A stretch of 64,000 nucleotides of DNA from assembly GCF_014649395.1 (NCBI RefSeq), contig NZ_BMSY01000004.1, forward strand, positions 186,001-250,000, written 5' to 3'. Below, one piece after another: positions 25,743 to 34,230 of this stretch; positions within the stretch are counted from its first letter, which is position 1; each line of letters begins with the position of its first letter. This DNA is from Streptomyces aureoverticillatus. Its GTDB lineage: Bacteria; Actinomycetota; Actinomycetes; Streptomycetales; Streptomycetaceae. Under the pieces are notes generated by a model. The model saw only the letters and a list, made by a program, of their open reading frames with translations, was not told the DNA's origin and searched no databases. Both the position numbers and the translations under genes were made by a program.

Positions 25743-25811
25743 GGCTGGGATCAGACACTCCATCCCGTGGGTCCGCAACCGATTAACCGGCCCGGCCACT
25801 GATCCCACAGC

Positions 25812-26009
25812 GGCCCGACCAAGAGCTTCTGCTCCCGCAACAGCGCCTACGCCGAGGGCACCCGGCGCGGTGCCCCCAACGCCCTGCCGGTCGCTGACCG
25901 GTTCCATCTGCGGCAGGGCCTCGGCCGGGACGCGATCGGCGCCCGCGCTGAGCCGGTGTCGGCGTACGCCCACCTCGGCACCCACGGCCGACTGTGGGGC
26001 CCAGAGTGA
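25812..26009 (+). mobile_element. ISL3-family transposase remnant
   Basis: An open stretch without a start reads SRNSAYAEGTRRGAPNALPV and on through ADRFHLRQGLGRDA to a stop at 26007. This matches the catalytic-domain segment of ISL3 transposases (RDxSAxYAEGxRRGAPxAxQVADRxHL). Everything before and after is missing. A 19-bp inverted repeat follows 11 bp downstream. Confidence 0.65.
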
Positions 26010-26019
26010 CCCAGTCCCA

Positions 26020-26062
26020 AGTGGAGTGCTCAGTCACAGGAGTTGTGACTGAGCACTCCACT
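26020..26062. repeat. 19-bp perfect inverted repeat beside ISL3 remnant
   Basis: Arms AGTGGAGTGCTCAGTCACA and TGTGACTGAGCACTCCACT enclose a 5-nt loop. It could be a terminator or a palindromic IS insertion target; there is no T-run. Confidence 0.75.
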
Positions 26063-26139
26063 GGCGAGTTGAGCGCCTGAGTCGGCGCCCCGCGTGTTCA
26101 CGCGTCGGGGCATTGGGGAGGCGTCAAGGCTCCTCCGCC

Positions 26140-26205
26140 TCAGCCCGGAGCGAGGACGTCGAACTCGTTGCCCTCCGGGTCGACGTGCACACAGTCTTCA
26201 CTGTC
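26140..26205 (-). pseudogene. C-terminal fragment of a VOC/glyoxalase protein
   Basis: The frame ends CVHVDPEGNEFDVLAPG-stop, the standard last strand of streptomycete glyoxalase-like proteins. No start or first half can be found upstream; the sequence before it is degraded. Only about 21 residues are recognisable. Confidence 0.5.
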
Positions 26206-26374
26206 TTGGGTCCCGGGACGGTGATGACGTCGATGCAGACGGCGGTGGGGTCGCAGTTACTGTCGCCAACCAGGACATCAACTCGCCCGCCACTCGCCCT
26301 CTCAGCTGCCTGGCACAGCAGCACGACGCACGACGGCGTGAATCACTCCGAGTGAATGATCAAGACTTCCCATT

Positions 26375-26407
26375 GGTGTCCACCGATGGGGATTTTCGGT
26401 GTCCACC
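26375..26407. repeat. Direct repeat GGTGTCCACC, possible IS end
   Basis: GGTGTCCACC occurs at 26375-26384 and 26398-26407, separated by GATGGGGATTTTC. Spaced repeats of this sort mark the ends of IS21-like elements. No transposase is adjacent. The wider interval 26063-26621 otherwise holds only the VOC fragment and the promoter of the next gene. Confidence 0.4.
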
Positions 26408-26621
26408 CGCACCCGGGCCATGAAGTTCGAGGGGTGCACGAGTCATTGCTCACTGCACAGCCGCCTCACGTCACCCGTACGATCGTTACGCAAAGCCCTG
26501 AACAGGGGCTATTGTCACCGCCACACGGACCACCTGCCCGACAGGTACGTGTGAGGGCGTCGCCGGGCGCAGCCCGCCGACCGCCGCCACGGCCAAAGAA
26601 CAGAGAAAAGGGGCCGACACC

Positions 26622-27266
26622 ATGACCGAGACCAACTCATCAACGGCACTGGCATCGCAGTACGCCACCCAGGTGAGCAGCGACCTGGAACGCAACGTCA
26701 AGGAGCAGGAACGTATCCGGGCCGAGATCGACACCCTGCAGGAGCAGCTGTCCGCCCTGCTCCATGACCACACCGTGCTGATGAACATCCGCCAGGCCCT
26801 GGACGTTGCGACCCCGGCCGCCGACACCGCTGAAGCACCGCAGCAGGCCCCCGTGGTTCCCGCTCCCCGGGGCAAAGCCTCGACCGCCACCAGCAAGAAC
26901 AAGAAGCCGGCAGCCAAGAAGTCCGGTTCGGCGCAACGCCGTACGTCGGGCGGAAAGCAGGCCCGCAAGGCCGCACCCGCAAAGACCGCCGAGCCCACGC
27001 TGGTTGAGCTCATCTCCCGCCACCTCGCCGCGCAGAGCGAACCACGCTCCGCGGCGGAAGTCGCCACCGACCTCGGTCAGGCGCATCCCGACCGCAACAT
27101 CAAGACCACCGTCGTGCGCACCACGCTCGAAGGCCTGGTCGCCAAGAACCGGGCCCAGCGCACCAAGCAGGGCTCGTCGGTCTTCTACACCGCCCCCGAT
27201 GCTCCCGCTGCTTCCGCCCAGGCGGCCGCCTCCGAAGAACAGCCTCAGCCCGACCACGCCGAATGA
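26622..27266 (+). CDS. Basic coiled-coil/winged-helix-like protein
   Basis: 214 residues in three parts. Residues 15-60 form a heptad-rich coiled coil (ERNVKEQERIRAEIDTLQEQ). Residues 80-125 form a Lys/Ala/Pro-rich basic linker (KNKKPAAKKSGSAQRR). Residues 125-190 form a compact alpha/beta domain (TLVELISRHLAAQSEPRSAA, then NIKTTVVRTTLEGLVAKNRA) that reads like a winged helix. The layout suggests a dimeric DNA-binding protein, perhaps nucleoid-associated or regulatory. AAAAGGGG lies 8 bases before ATG. No named family was recognised. Confidence 0.7.
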   Translation: MTETNSSTALASQYATQVSSDLERNVKEQERIRAEIDTLQEQLSALLHDHTVLMNIRQALDVATPAADTAEAPQQAPVVPAPRGKASTATSKNKKPAAKKSGSAQRRTSGGKQARKAAPAKTAEPTLVELISRHLAAQSEPRSAAEVATDLGQAHPDRNIKTTVVRTTLEGLVAKNRAQRTKQGSSVFYTAPDAPAASAQAAASEEQPQPDHAE

Positions 27267-27510
27267 CCCTTGCCGCCAGCGCGTCCGCGAGGCGGCGGCC
27301 GCACTGGCAGACGTGACCGCTGACCTCAGCCGGTCACGACAACTGAACAGAAGGACGCTCCACTTGACCGTGGGCGGGGGCATGGCCGCCTGATGCGAAC
27401 GGTGGCGCTCACCTCGTCTGCCCCGCCCCGCCTGGCGGATTCCCTCCGATGCGCGTACGAGGCGTACGTGCGCAGCGACGCCCGCCACCGCCCAGGCACA
27501 ACAAGCGCGG

Positions 27511-28161
27511 TCAAACGTCGGGAGCGTCGTAGACCAGCGTGTACCGCCAGAACAGGCGGCGGTGTATCCGTGCGCCGGGAAGTTCTTGCGCGGCAGCCGC
27601 CCGGATGACGCGCAGGGTCTCCTGGGGTTCGGCGGTGGGCGCCGCCATGTGTGCGGGCGGTGCGGCGGCGGGCGCCGGGTGCTTGGCCAGTCCCATGGCC
27701 GGGTTCGCGAGTGCGGCCGGCAGCGTGGCGAGCCTGTCGGCGGCTCCGGCCTCCCGGTAGCAGCCCACGACCACGAGGCGCCCGCCCGGGGTCAGGCAGC
27801 CGCGCAGCTCCCGCAGCGTGGGCACCAGCGGAAGGTGGTGCAGGACGGCGACGCAGGTGATGGCGTCCCAGCACCGCTGCCGGTCGCGGCCCGCGAAGGT
27901 GGTCTCGACGATGGTGACCGCCGGGTCGTCGGCGAAGCGTTCCGCCGCGGCGCGGGCCGTCTCGGGGTCGGGTTCGAGTCCGGTGACGGTGGCGGCGCGG
28001 CGGCGGAGCCGAACGGCGAGGTTTCCCGTGCCGCACCCGACGTCGAGGACGTCGCGGGCCCCGGACGCGGCCACCTGGTCGGCGGCCCAGGGGCCGTAGT
28101 GGTCGTTGTGACTCCACGGATGCCGCTGATTGAAACGGTGGAGGTGCGACAGCAGTGTCAT
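27511..28161 (-). CDS. Class I SAM-dependent methyltransferase
   Basis: 216-residue Rossmann methyltransferase with motif I VLDVGCGTGNLAVRL, motif II acidic end VTGLEPDP, motif post-I/IV DAITCVAVLHHLPLV and LTPGGRLVVVG. The C-terminal region (HRRLFWRYTLVYDAPDV) is typical of small-molecule methyltransferases. ATG 28161 begins the conserved sequence; the longer frame has no support. Substrate unknown; it is followed upstream by SulP debris, so no operon partner remains. Confidence 0.85.
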   Translation of the reverse strand: MTLLSHLHRFNQRHPWSHNDHYGPWAADQVAASGARDVLDVGCGTGNLAVRLRRRAATVTGLEPDPETARAAAERFADDPAVTIVETTFAGRDRQRCWDAITCVAVLHHLPLVPTLRELRGCLTPGGRLVVVGCYREAGAADRLATLPAALANPAMGLAKHPAPAAAPPAHMAAPTAEPQETLRVIRAAAAQELPGARIHRRLFWRYTLVYDAPDV

Positions 28162-28252
28162 CTCACCACGGTAGCCAGGCACAGCGCCGCGCCCTCGGCG
28201 GGAGGCGCGGGCCTTGCTGCGCTCACGCGACACCGCGCGAGAGTCGGTCCCG

Positions 28253-28453
28253 TCAGTGTCCCCCGGTGAGCTCGCCGCTGAGCTTCTCGTGGATCCGAGC
28301 ACTCGGCTGGTTCAGGTCGACGATCTCGACGCTCTCCCCCCGCTGCTGGTACTTGGTCTCGATGGCGTCGAGTGCGGCGACGGAGGAGGCGTCCCAGATG
28401 TGGGCGGCGGTGAGGTCGATGACCACCTTGTCCGGGTCGCCCGCGTAATCGAA
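28253..28453 (-). pseudogene. SulP sulfate permease C-terminus (STAS domain) remnant
   Basis: 66 in-frame residues beginning FDYAGDPDKVVIDLT, continuing HIWDASSVAALDAIETKY and ending SARIHEKLSGELTGGH, the C-terminal STAS domain of SulP anion transporters with its original stop. An in-frame stop lies just upstream, and the 11-12 membrane helices that should precede it are absent. A deletion has removed most of the gene. The remaining 28454-28686 holds no recognisable gene except the ribosome site of the next one. Confidence 0.75.
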
Positions 28454-28686
28454 CTGAGGTCAGAAGGCGGGAGGACCCCGTACGCGGGACGGAACCGGTA
28501 CAGCGGACAGATCCCGTACGGAGCACCCGCAGCCGGCTTCGGCCTCGACGAGTTCGCCCGGCCAGGGCGGCGCTGTTGACCCTTCGCGGGCTCCGCGATT
28601 CCATCGCGTGTGCCCTCCGCGCAAGGCCGGGGGCACGGGGAGCAGGGGGCGGCTGCGGCCGTCCCGCGGCCACAGAGGGAGCACTG

Positions 28687-29925
28687 ATGAGAAGACCTTC
28701 GTTACCCATCTCCATGACCGCCGTCCTGGCGGTGGCCCTCGGCTGTCTCGCTTCGCCCGCGGGGGCCGCGAGCGACGACCGGGCTCCGCGCACCGAGCGG
28801 ATCAGCGTGGCCCCCGACGGCACCGGCGGCAACCGGCATTCGGTGAAACCGGCGGTCAGCGCGGACGGACGTGTCGTGGCTTTCCAGTCGTCGGCGACGA
28901 ACCTGGTGCCCGGGACGGACGTCGCCAACAGCATCTTCTACCGGACGGCTCCGGGTGCCCCGTTGCGGCGTGTAGTGGTGCCGGGCGAGTCGACGTCGAC
29001 GCCTCAACTGTCCGAGTCGGGGCGCCACTTGACCTTCAACTCATGGTCGGCCCCGGCCCAGAGGTCCTCCGTGCACGTCATGGACCTGCGCACCGGGCGC
29101 GTCGAACGCCTGGGGCCCGCGATGGACGACGGCTACGGGGTCTCGTACGGCACCGCCCCGATCAGCGCGAACGGGCGGTACGTCGCCTTCGTCGCCCGGC
29201 CCACCGAGGACGAGCACGGAGCGTACGCCTGCCGCGTCATGCTCCTGGACCGCTGGACGCAGCGCGTGGAGCGGGTCAGCCGGCCCTCGGACGGGTCGAA
29301 GAACTTCCACCAGTGCGAGCAGCTCTCGATGAGCGCCGACGGCCGCAAGGTGGCCTATCTGGAGGGATACTCCGGGCCGAGCGACGATGACCAGGGCGAC
29401 ATCCTCGTGTACGACCGGGTGACCGGGAAGACGACGCAGGCCGACGCCACGCACGACGGCGCGCCGGCCGACCGGTCGGCGATCGCCCCGGTGCTGAGCG
29501 CCGACGGCTCCAAGGTCGGCTTCAGCTCGGTGGCCGGCAACCTCGTCCCGGGCACCGACCCCAACGGGAACACCAGCACGTCCTGGAACGCCTTCGTCCG
29601 TGATCTGCGCACCGGCACGCTCCGGCGGTACGACGGCCACTCCCCCACCGACCGCACCCTCGTGTCGGATCTCTCGGTGAACGGCACGAAGCTGCTCCTC
29701 AACACGGCGGACGCGGACGGCCGGACGCTGGGACTGATCCTGCGCGATCTGCGCACCGGCCACGAGGAAATGCTGTCACCGGGCCAGGACGGCAAGCCCG
29801 TCACCGTGGGGCGAGCGGCACTGAGCGCCGACGAGGCGACGGTCGTCTTCGACTCGTACCACCCCGGCCTGGTGCCCGATGACACGAATCTGATCGGGGA
29901 CGTCTTCGTCCGCACGTTGCGTTGA
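28687..29925 (+). CDS. Secreted TolB/WD40-like beta-propeller protein
   Basis: 412 residues with a signal peptide (MRRPSLPISMTAVLAVALGC, cleavage near PAGAASD). At least six blade repeats carry the SADGRxVAF / SANGRYVAFVA / SADGRKVAYLE / SADGSKVGFSS pattern of TolB/PD40-type propellers. It is likely extracytoplasmic, a binding scaffold rather than an enzyme. GGGAG lies 6 bases before ATG. It is on the same strand as the conflict operon downstream but 178 bp away and ends before that operon's AT-richer promoter region. Confidence 0.8.
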   Translation: MRRPSLPISMTAVLAVALGCLASPAGAASDDRAPRTERISVAPDGTGGNRHSVKPAVSADGRVVAFQSSATNLVPGTDVANSIFYRTAPGAPLRRVVVPGESTSTPQLSESGRHLTFNSWSAPAQRSSVHVMDLRTGRVERLGPAMDDGYGVSYGTAPISANGRYVAFVARPTEDEHGAYACRVMLLDRWTQRVERVSRPSDGSKNFHQCEQLSMSADGRKVAYLEGYSGPSDDDQGDILVYDRVTGKTTQADATHDGAPADRSAIAPVLSADGSKVGFSSVAGNLVPGTDPNGNTSTSWNAFVRDLRTGTLRRYDGHSPTDRTLVSDLSVNGTKLLLNTADADGRTLGLILRDLRTGHEEMLSPGQDGKPVTVGRAALSADEATVVFDSYHPGLVPDDTNLIGDVFVRTLR

Positions 29926-30103
29926 GCCACACGCGAACACACGCGCACCCAAGGACGCACGACGACGGTGAACGGCTTCGGGGTCACGTATTCGGAGCCA
30001 AGTAGCCGTACCATGAATCATCATCAAATACCTTGTGCCATAGGCAAGTTCCACGGGTTCAACGGAGTTCGGCGGCAGGCCTTGAGGGGACGGAGCGTCC
30101 AGG
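29926..30103 (+). promoter_or_regulatory. AT-richer probable promoter of the VMAP/MoxR operon
   Basis: The 178-bp gap is markedly AT-richer than its neighbours between about 29985 and 30060 (for example CATGAATCATCATCAAATAC). It contains an imperfect palindrome CTTGTGCCATAGGCAAG (about 30033-30049). No -10/-35 pair can be fixed with confidence. Confidence 0.35.
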
Positions 30104-31420
30104 TTGCCCAGCGTCCTGTTCATCCACGGTACGGGCGTGCGCGCGCCCGGTTACACGGCCTCGCTCGACACCGTGCGCGAGGGCCTGGCCGCGGTGCGCC
30201 CCGACGTCACGGTGGCCGGGTGCGACTGGGGCTCCGCGCTGGGTTCGTATCTGCGCGCGGACGGCGCCTCGATCCCCGGCTACCGGCCGCGCAAGCCGAT
30301 GGAGCGCCCGGCGGCCGAGGACGAGGAGCGGGCCCGGTGGGCCCTTCTGTACCTGGACCCGGATGCCGAGTTGGCGCTTTTCGCCCTGATTGAGCGGGAT
30401 TCGTCCCCAAGCTTCGTCCCGGGAGCCGTCTCACCGGGCTCGAAGCTGTGGACACGTGCCACGGCGCTCGCCGAGTCCGACGGCGTGCGGCGGGCGTGGG
30501 AGGCGGCCGGGCTTCAGGAACTGCTCGCGGAGTGCTTGCGGGGAATTCAAGCTTCGCTGGAGTTCCGGCGGGCCTGCGACGCCGCGCGGGACGACCTGGA
30601 CGCCGGCAGCCTGGCGCGGCTCACCGGACGATCACTTGTGGCCCGGGCGCTCGCGGGGCTGCCCGGCGGTCCGGGCTCTGTACCGGTGCCAGGACGGGAC
30701 GCGATGGTGGACGCCGTCGTGGAGGCGCTCGGCGGCGAGGCGCGCGGTTTCGCGAGCGGCCTGGCACGGGCTCTCGGCGCGTCCGCGCGGCTGATGGAGC
30801 GGGCCGGTGGATCCCGGTTCGTCGTCGGGCGGCGCGACGCGATCAGCGAGCGCTCGCTGGGGTTCTCCGGCGACATCCTGAGCTATCTGGTGCGCGGCGA
30901 GGCCGTCCGTGCGTACGTCGCCGACCTGGCAAGGGAGTTGGCTCCCCCGGTGGTGCTCCTGGGGCACAGCCTGGGCGGCATCGTCGCCTTCGACCTGCTG
31001 GCGCGCGGGGTGCGGGTCGACCGGGCGGGTGACGCGGCGGCGGCGGCCGATGCGGCGCCCGACGCTCGGCTGGACGCGACCGCGGACCTCGCGCCGTGCG
31101 CCGCCGGGCCGGTCGCCGCCAAGCCTTCCGCCGGGCCGTCCGTCGCCCGTCTCATCACCGTCGGCTCGCAGGCCCCGCTGCTGTACGAGTTGGACGCGCT
31201 GCCGTCCCGCCCGTTCGGGACCGGCCTGCCGGCCGGGTTCCCGGAGTGGGTCAACATTTACGACCCGCGCGACCTGCTGTCGTTCGTCGGATCCGACGTC
31301 TTCGGCCCGCGGGTGCGCGATGTGGAGGTGGACAACGGACAACCCGTATCGGCGGCCCACAGCGCGTACTGGGCGAACCGGCACCTGTACGAGGTCCTGG
31401 CGGAGGTGATTCCGCGGTGA
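30104..31420 (+). CDS. Alpha/beta hydrolase, first gene of VMAP/MoxR operon
   Basis: 438-residue serine hydrolase fold. It starts SVLFIHGTGVRAPGY, the oxyanion-hole HGTG motif, and has the nucleophile elbow VVLLGHSLGGIVAFDLL near residue 290 and a late Asp/His-containing region (YDPRDLLSFVG, SAAHSAYW). A 150-residue insert separates the HGTG strand from the elbow. An Ala/Asp-rich insert (about 305-345) resembles a linker. The start is TTG with GGAG 8-11 bases upstream. It is 36 bp before the VMAP-like gene on the same strand, so it is probably co-transcribed and may be the lipase/esterase-like effector of the system. Confidence 0.8.
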   Translation: MPSVLFIHGTGVRAPGYTASLDTVREGLAAVRPDVTVAGCDWGSALGSYLRADGASIPGYRPRKPMERPAAEDEERARWALLYLDPDAELALFALIERDSSPSFVPGAVSPGSKLWTRATALAESDGVRRAWEAAGLQELLAECLRGIQASLEFRRACDAARDDLDAGSLARLTGRSLVARALAGLPGGPGSVPVPGRDAMVDAVVEALGGEARGFASGLARALGASARLMERAGGSRFVVGRRDAISERSLGFSGDILSYLVRGEAVRAYVADLARELAPPVVLLGHSLGGIVAFDLLARGVRVDRAGDAAAAADAAPDARLDATADLAPCAAGPVAAKPSAGPSVARLITVGSQAPLLYELDALPSRPFGTGLPAGFPEWVNIYDPRDLLSFVGSDVFGPRVRDVEVDNGQPVSAAHSAYWANRHLYEVLAEVIPR

Positions 31421-31456
31421 ACGGAGCATCGCCGCGCGGTGCGAAGGGGAACGCAC

Positions 31457-33142
31457 GTGCCACAGCGGTCAACGAGAGTCGCGGCGGGGCGGCAGGCCGG
31501 GCAGCCTGCGGGCCGGCCGGTGAAGCAGCGCGTACTGGCGGCGCTCGTGGAGGTGTTCGGCACGTCGATGGCCCTGGTGGACGCGCGGGGCCGCCAGCAG
31601 TGGGCACGCGAACTCACCGAGGAGTTCCCGGGGTTGGAGATCGCGGGCCTGCCCACCCCGCGCCAGGAATTCGTGGAGGTGGTGCGGCACTGCAGCCGGA
31701 TCGAGGACGGCCTCGAACGCCTGGCGGACGTAACGGAGTTCCTGGCTCCCGCCCTGTCCAGCCGACTCCGCCCGCTCCTGGACGAGTGGTACGCGACGGA
31801 CCTCTACGAAGGCCGTGACTGGACGGCGCTGCGCTCCGGGCTCGAATTCACCCTGCCCGAACTGCCCTCGCTGGTCGCCGAGGTGAGCGGCGACCGCGTC
31901 CGCACGCCCTCGTACTGTCACACCGCCTGGCACGCCTTCGTCCATCTCGCCGGGCACAACGCGCCGGTCGGCGGCCTGGAACCCAGCATGGTCCTGCTGG
32001 AGCACCTGATGCTGCGTACGGAGGCGGCGGCGATCGTCGGTGAGATCCGGGCGTGGAACGATCACTTCGCCGGTGTCTGGGAACGCAAGGACGGACGGAA
32101 CGGCCTCGACGCACTGCGTGAGCGGCTGGCGGCCGAACACCGTCTGTCTGGCGATGAGTTCGGGCTGACAGAAAGTGAACCAGCCGCCCCACGGGGCCCG
32201 TTGGGCAGCATGACCGACCCGGCCGAGTGGCCGGAGGGGGCCGATCAGCAGGTCCCGGTCATCCGTATGTTCATCAAAATAGCCCCGGACCTGCGCCCTT
32301 CCGACCGCGAGACGGCCCGCCAGGGGCGGCGCGAAGCGCGCTACCGGATCTCCTCGCGGGTTCGTTACGCGGAGTCCGCACGGCTTCATCACGAGGACTG
32401 CGACCCCGAGGAAGCCGTACCGCGCAGCAGACTGCCAGTCGCGATGGCGGAGCTGCTGTCCACGACGGCCGAGCTATGGCAGTCTCGGGACGAGAACGTG
32501 GTCCTGGAGTTCTTCCTCCCGGCTGAGTTGCTCACCGAACCAGTCGAGTGGTGGAACCGGGACCCCCAACTGAGCCATTCCAACCCGCTGTTGAGCAAGT
32601 ATCCGTGGATATACGCACACAGTCTGGAACGCATGCAGCGGCGCGATCTGCACCACGCGTGGCGTAGGAGATGGGCGCGTTGGAAGAGCGATCCGGGGGG
32701 TGGGCGCATCCACTGGTGCGATCCGGGGGGACGGCCCGCGGCAGAACACCTCGAACTGCTGGATGCCAAGATCGGCAAGGAGGAGGGGGTGGTCTGCATG
32801 GTCCTCAGCGACTCTCCGCGGACCAGGAACGCCTTGGGGCTGCGCGAACTGCGCCTCGGCCTCGACCATGGGGTGCCCGTAATGATCTTCGAGCGTGAGC
32901 ATGCCGCGCCGGACGTCTTCAGGAGCATGGTCAAGGAGCTGTTGGCCGACGAAGGTCTGGCCAATCTTCCCGAACGTGCACGACAGTGGAAGGGCGATGC
33001 CGCGGCGGGATCCGCCCTCCACGGCACCGGCCCGCACGACAAGGCCGTGCTCAGGAATCTGGGCGTGGTCTGGGACGATCCGCAGCAGCTCCTCGACGGT
33101 GACGCGTGCGCTCCCGCCGCTTTCGTAGGGGGGACCGATTGA
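31457..33142 (+). CDS. VMAP-like protein with effector-associated-like N-terminus
   Basis: 561 residues. Residues about 25-105 form a helical domain (RVLAALVEVFGTSMALVD, then FVEVVRHCSRIEDGLERLAD) resembling effector-associated (EAD2-like) domains, death-like adaptors that recruit effectors. Residues about 330-560 (VVLEFFLPAELLTEPVEWW, then GGRIHWCDPGG, MVLSDSP, GVPVMIFER) match the C-terminal domain of vWA-MoxR-associated proteins (VMAP-C). The middle is all-helical and unassigned. GTG 31457 is chosen for AAGGGG 8-11 bases upstream; GTG 31439 is possible. The stop overlaps the MoxR TTG (TTGA). Confidence 0.75.
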   Translation: MPQRSTRVAAGRQAGQPAGRPVKQRVLAALVEVFGTSMALVDARGRQQWARELTEEFPGLEIAGLPTPRQEFVEVVRHCSRIEDGLERLADVTEFLAPALSSRLRPLLDEWYATDLYEGRDWTALRSGLEFTLPELPSLVAEVSGDRVRTPSYCHTAWHAFVHLAGHNAPVGGLEPSMVLLEHLMLRTEAAAIVGEIRAWNDHFAGVWERKDGRNGLDALRERLAAEHRLSGDEFGLTESEPAAPRGPLGSMTDPAEWPEGADQQVPVIRMFIKIAPDLRPSDRETARQGRREARYRISSRVRYAESARLHHEDCDPEEAVPRSRLPVAMAELLSTTAELWQSRDENVVLEFFLPAELLTEPVEWWNRDPQLSHSNPLLSKYPWIYAHSLERMQRRDLHHAWRRRWARWKSDPGGGRIHWCDPGGRPAAEHLELLDAKIGKEEGVVCMVLSDSPRTRNALGLRELRLGLDHGVPVMIFEREHAAPDVFRSMVKELLADEGLANLPERARQWKGDAAAGSALHGTGPHDKAVLRNLGVVWDDPQQLLDGDACAPAAFVGGTD

Positions 33143-34230
33143 ACGCGCAGGAGACGAACGGGCTGCCGTACCGCGGCACGGGACGGACGCTTCCCGCAGT
33201 GCCCTACGAGGAGCGGAGCTGGCCCGAGGGGCCGCGCTGGCGAAGCTTCAGCGGCGGTCCCGTCCTGCCCGCGCCGCCGGACGACGACGAGGCCGACCGC
33301 AGGCTCGGCCCGGTCGACGCGCCCCGCCGCGCCCCGGCGGACGAGGTCCGGCTCGTGAACGCCTCGATTCTGCTCCGCCGGCCCCTGCTGGTGACGGGGC
33401 GTCCGGGCGTCGGCAAATCGGCGCTCGCGTTCCGCATCGCCCGGGAGCTGTCCCTGGGCCGGGTGCTCCAGTGGCCCATCACCAGCCGGACCACGCTGGC
33501 CTCGGGACTTTTCGAGTACGACGTGATCGGCCGGGCGCAGTCGGGGCAGGCTTGGTATGTGGCACAGCAGCAGGCAGCACCCGTCGAGGGCTCCGAGGCC
33601 GCCCCGGGGCCTCAACCGCCCACGGACATCGGCGACTTCGTCCAGCTGGGGCCCCTCGGAACGGCGATGCTTCCGTTCCGGCTGCCGCGCGTCCTGCTCA
33701 TCGACGAGATCGACAAGGGCGACGCGGATCTGCCCAATGACCTCCTCACGCTCTTCGAGGACGGCTGGTACTCCGTGCCGCCACTCGTTCGAGTCAGGAA
33801 CCAGAGCCCGGACGTGACAGTCCACACCGCTGATCCGGGCGGCTTCGCTCCGATCAGGGAAGGAATCGTCCAAGCTCGGGCGTTTCCTGTCGTCATCATG
33901 ACGTCCAATGGGGAACGTGAGTTCCCGGAGGCCTTCCTCCGGCGGTGTCTGCGTTTGGACATGCCCGACCCCGATGCGGAAGGGTTGGCGGAACTGCTCT
34001 CCGCCCACTTCTCGGACCGACTCGGTGACATGCAGGCAAAGTTGATCCGCGACTTCAGGTCCCGCAGCGAACAGTCCGACGGCCTGGCCGCCGACATGCT
34101 GTTGAACGCCGCGCACCTCGCGACGTCCGGCTCCTACGCGTACGAGGAGTCCGACGACGCCGAATGGCAGGCGGTGCTCAGCGCCATCTGGCACCCGCTG
34201 ACCGGTGATGGGACTGGGCGGAGTGACTGA
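33139..34230 (+). CDS. MoxR-type AAA+ ATPase
   Basis: 363-residue AAA+ ATPase. Walker A is VTGRPGVGKSALAFRIA, Walker B RVLLIDEIDKGDADLPNDLL, sensor 1 VVIMTSNGEREFP, and the arginine-finger region FLRRCLRLDMPDPD. MoxR ATPases act as chaperone-like remodelers that work with vWA proteins. The TTG start overlaps the VMAP stop and its own stop overlaps the next gene by eight bases, so the three are translationally coupled. It is inferred to remodel or load the vWA-like module encoded downstream. Confidence 0.9.
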   Translation: MNAQETNGLPYRGTGRTLPAVPYEERSWPEGPRWRSFSGGPVLPAPPDDDEADRRLGPVDAPRRAPADEVRLVNASILLRRPLLVTGRPGVGKSALAFRIARELSLGRVLQWPITSRTTLASGLFEYDVIGRAQSGQAWYVAQQQAAPVEGSEAAPGPQPPTDIGDFVQLGPLGTAMLPFRLPRVLLIDEIDKGDADLPNDLLTLFEDGWYSVPPLVRVRNQSPDVTVHTADPGGFAPIREGIVQARAFPVVIMTSNGEREFPEAFLRRCLRLDMPDPDAEGLAELLSAHFSDRLGDMQAKLIRDFRSRSEQSDGLAADMLLNAAHLATSGSYAYEESDDAEWQAVLSAIWHPLTGDGTGRSD

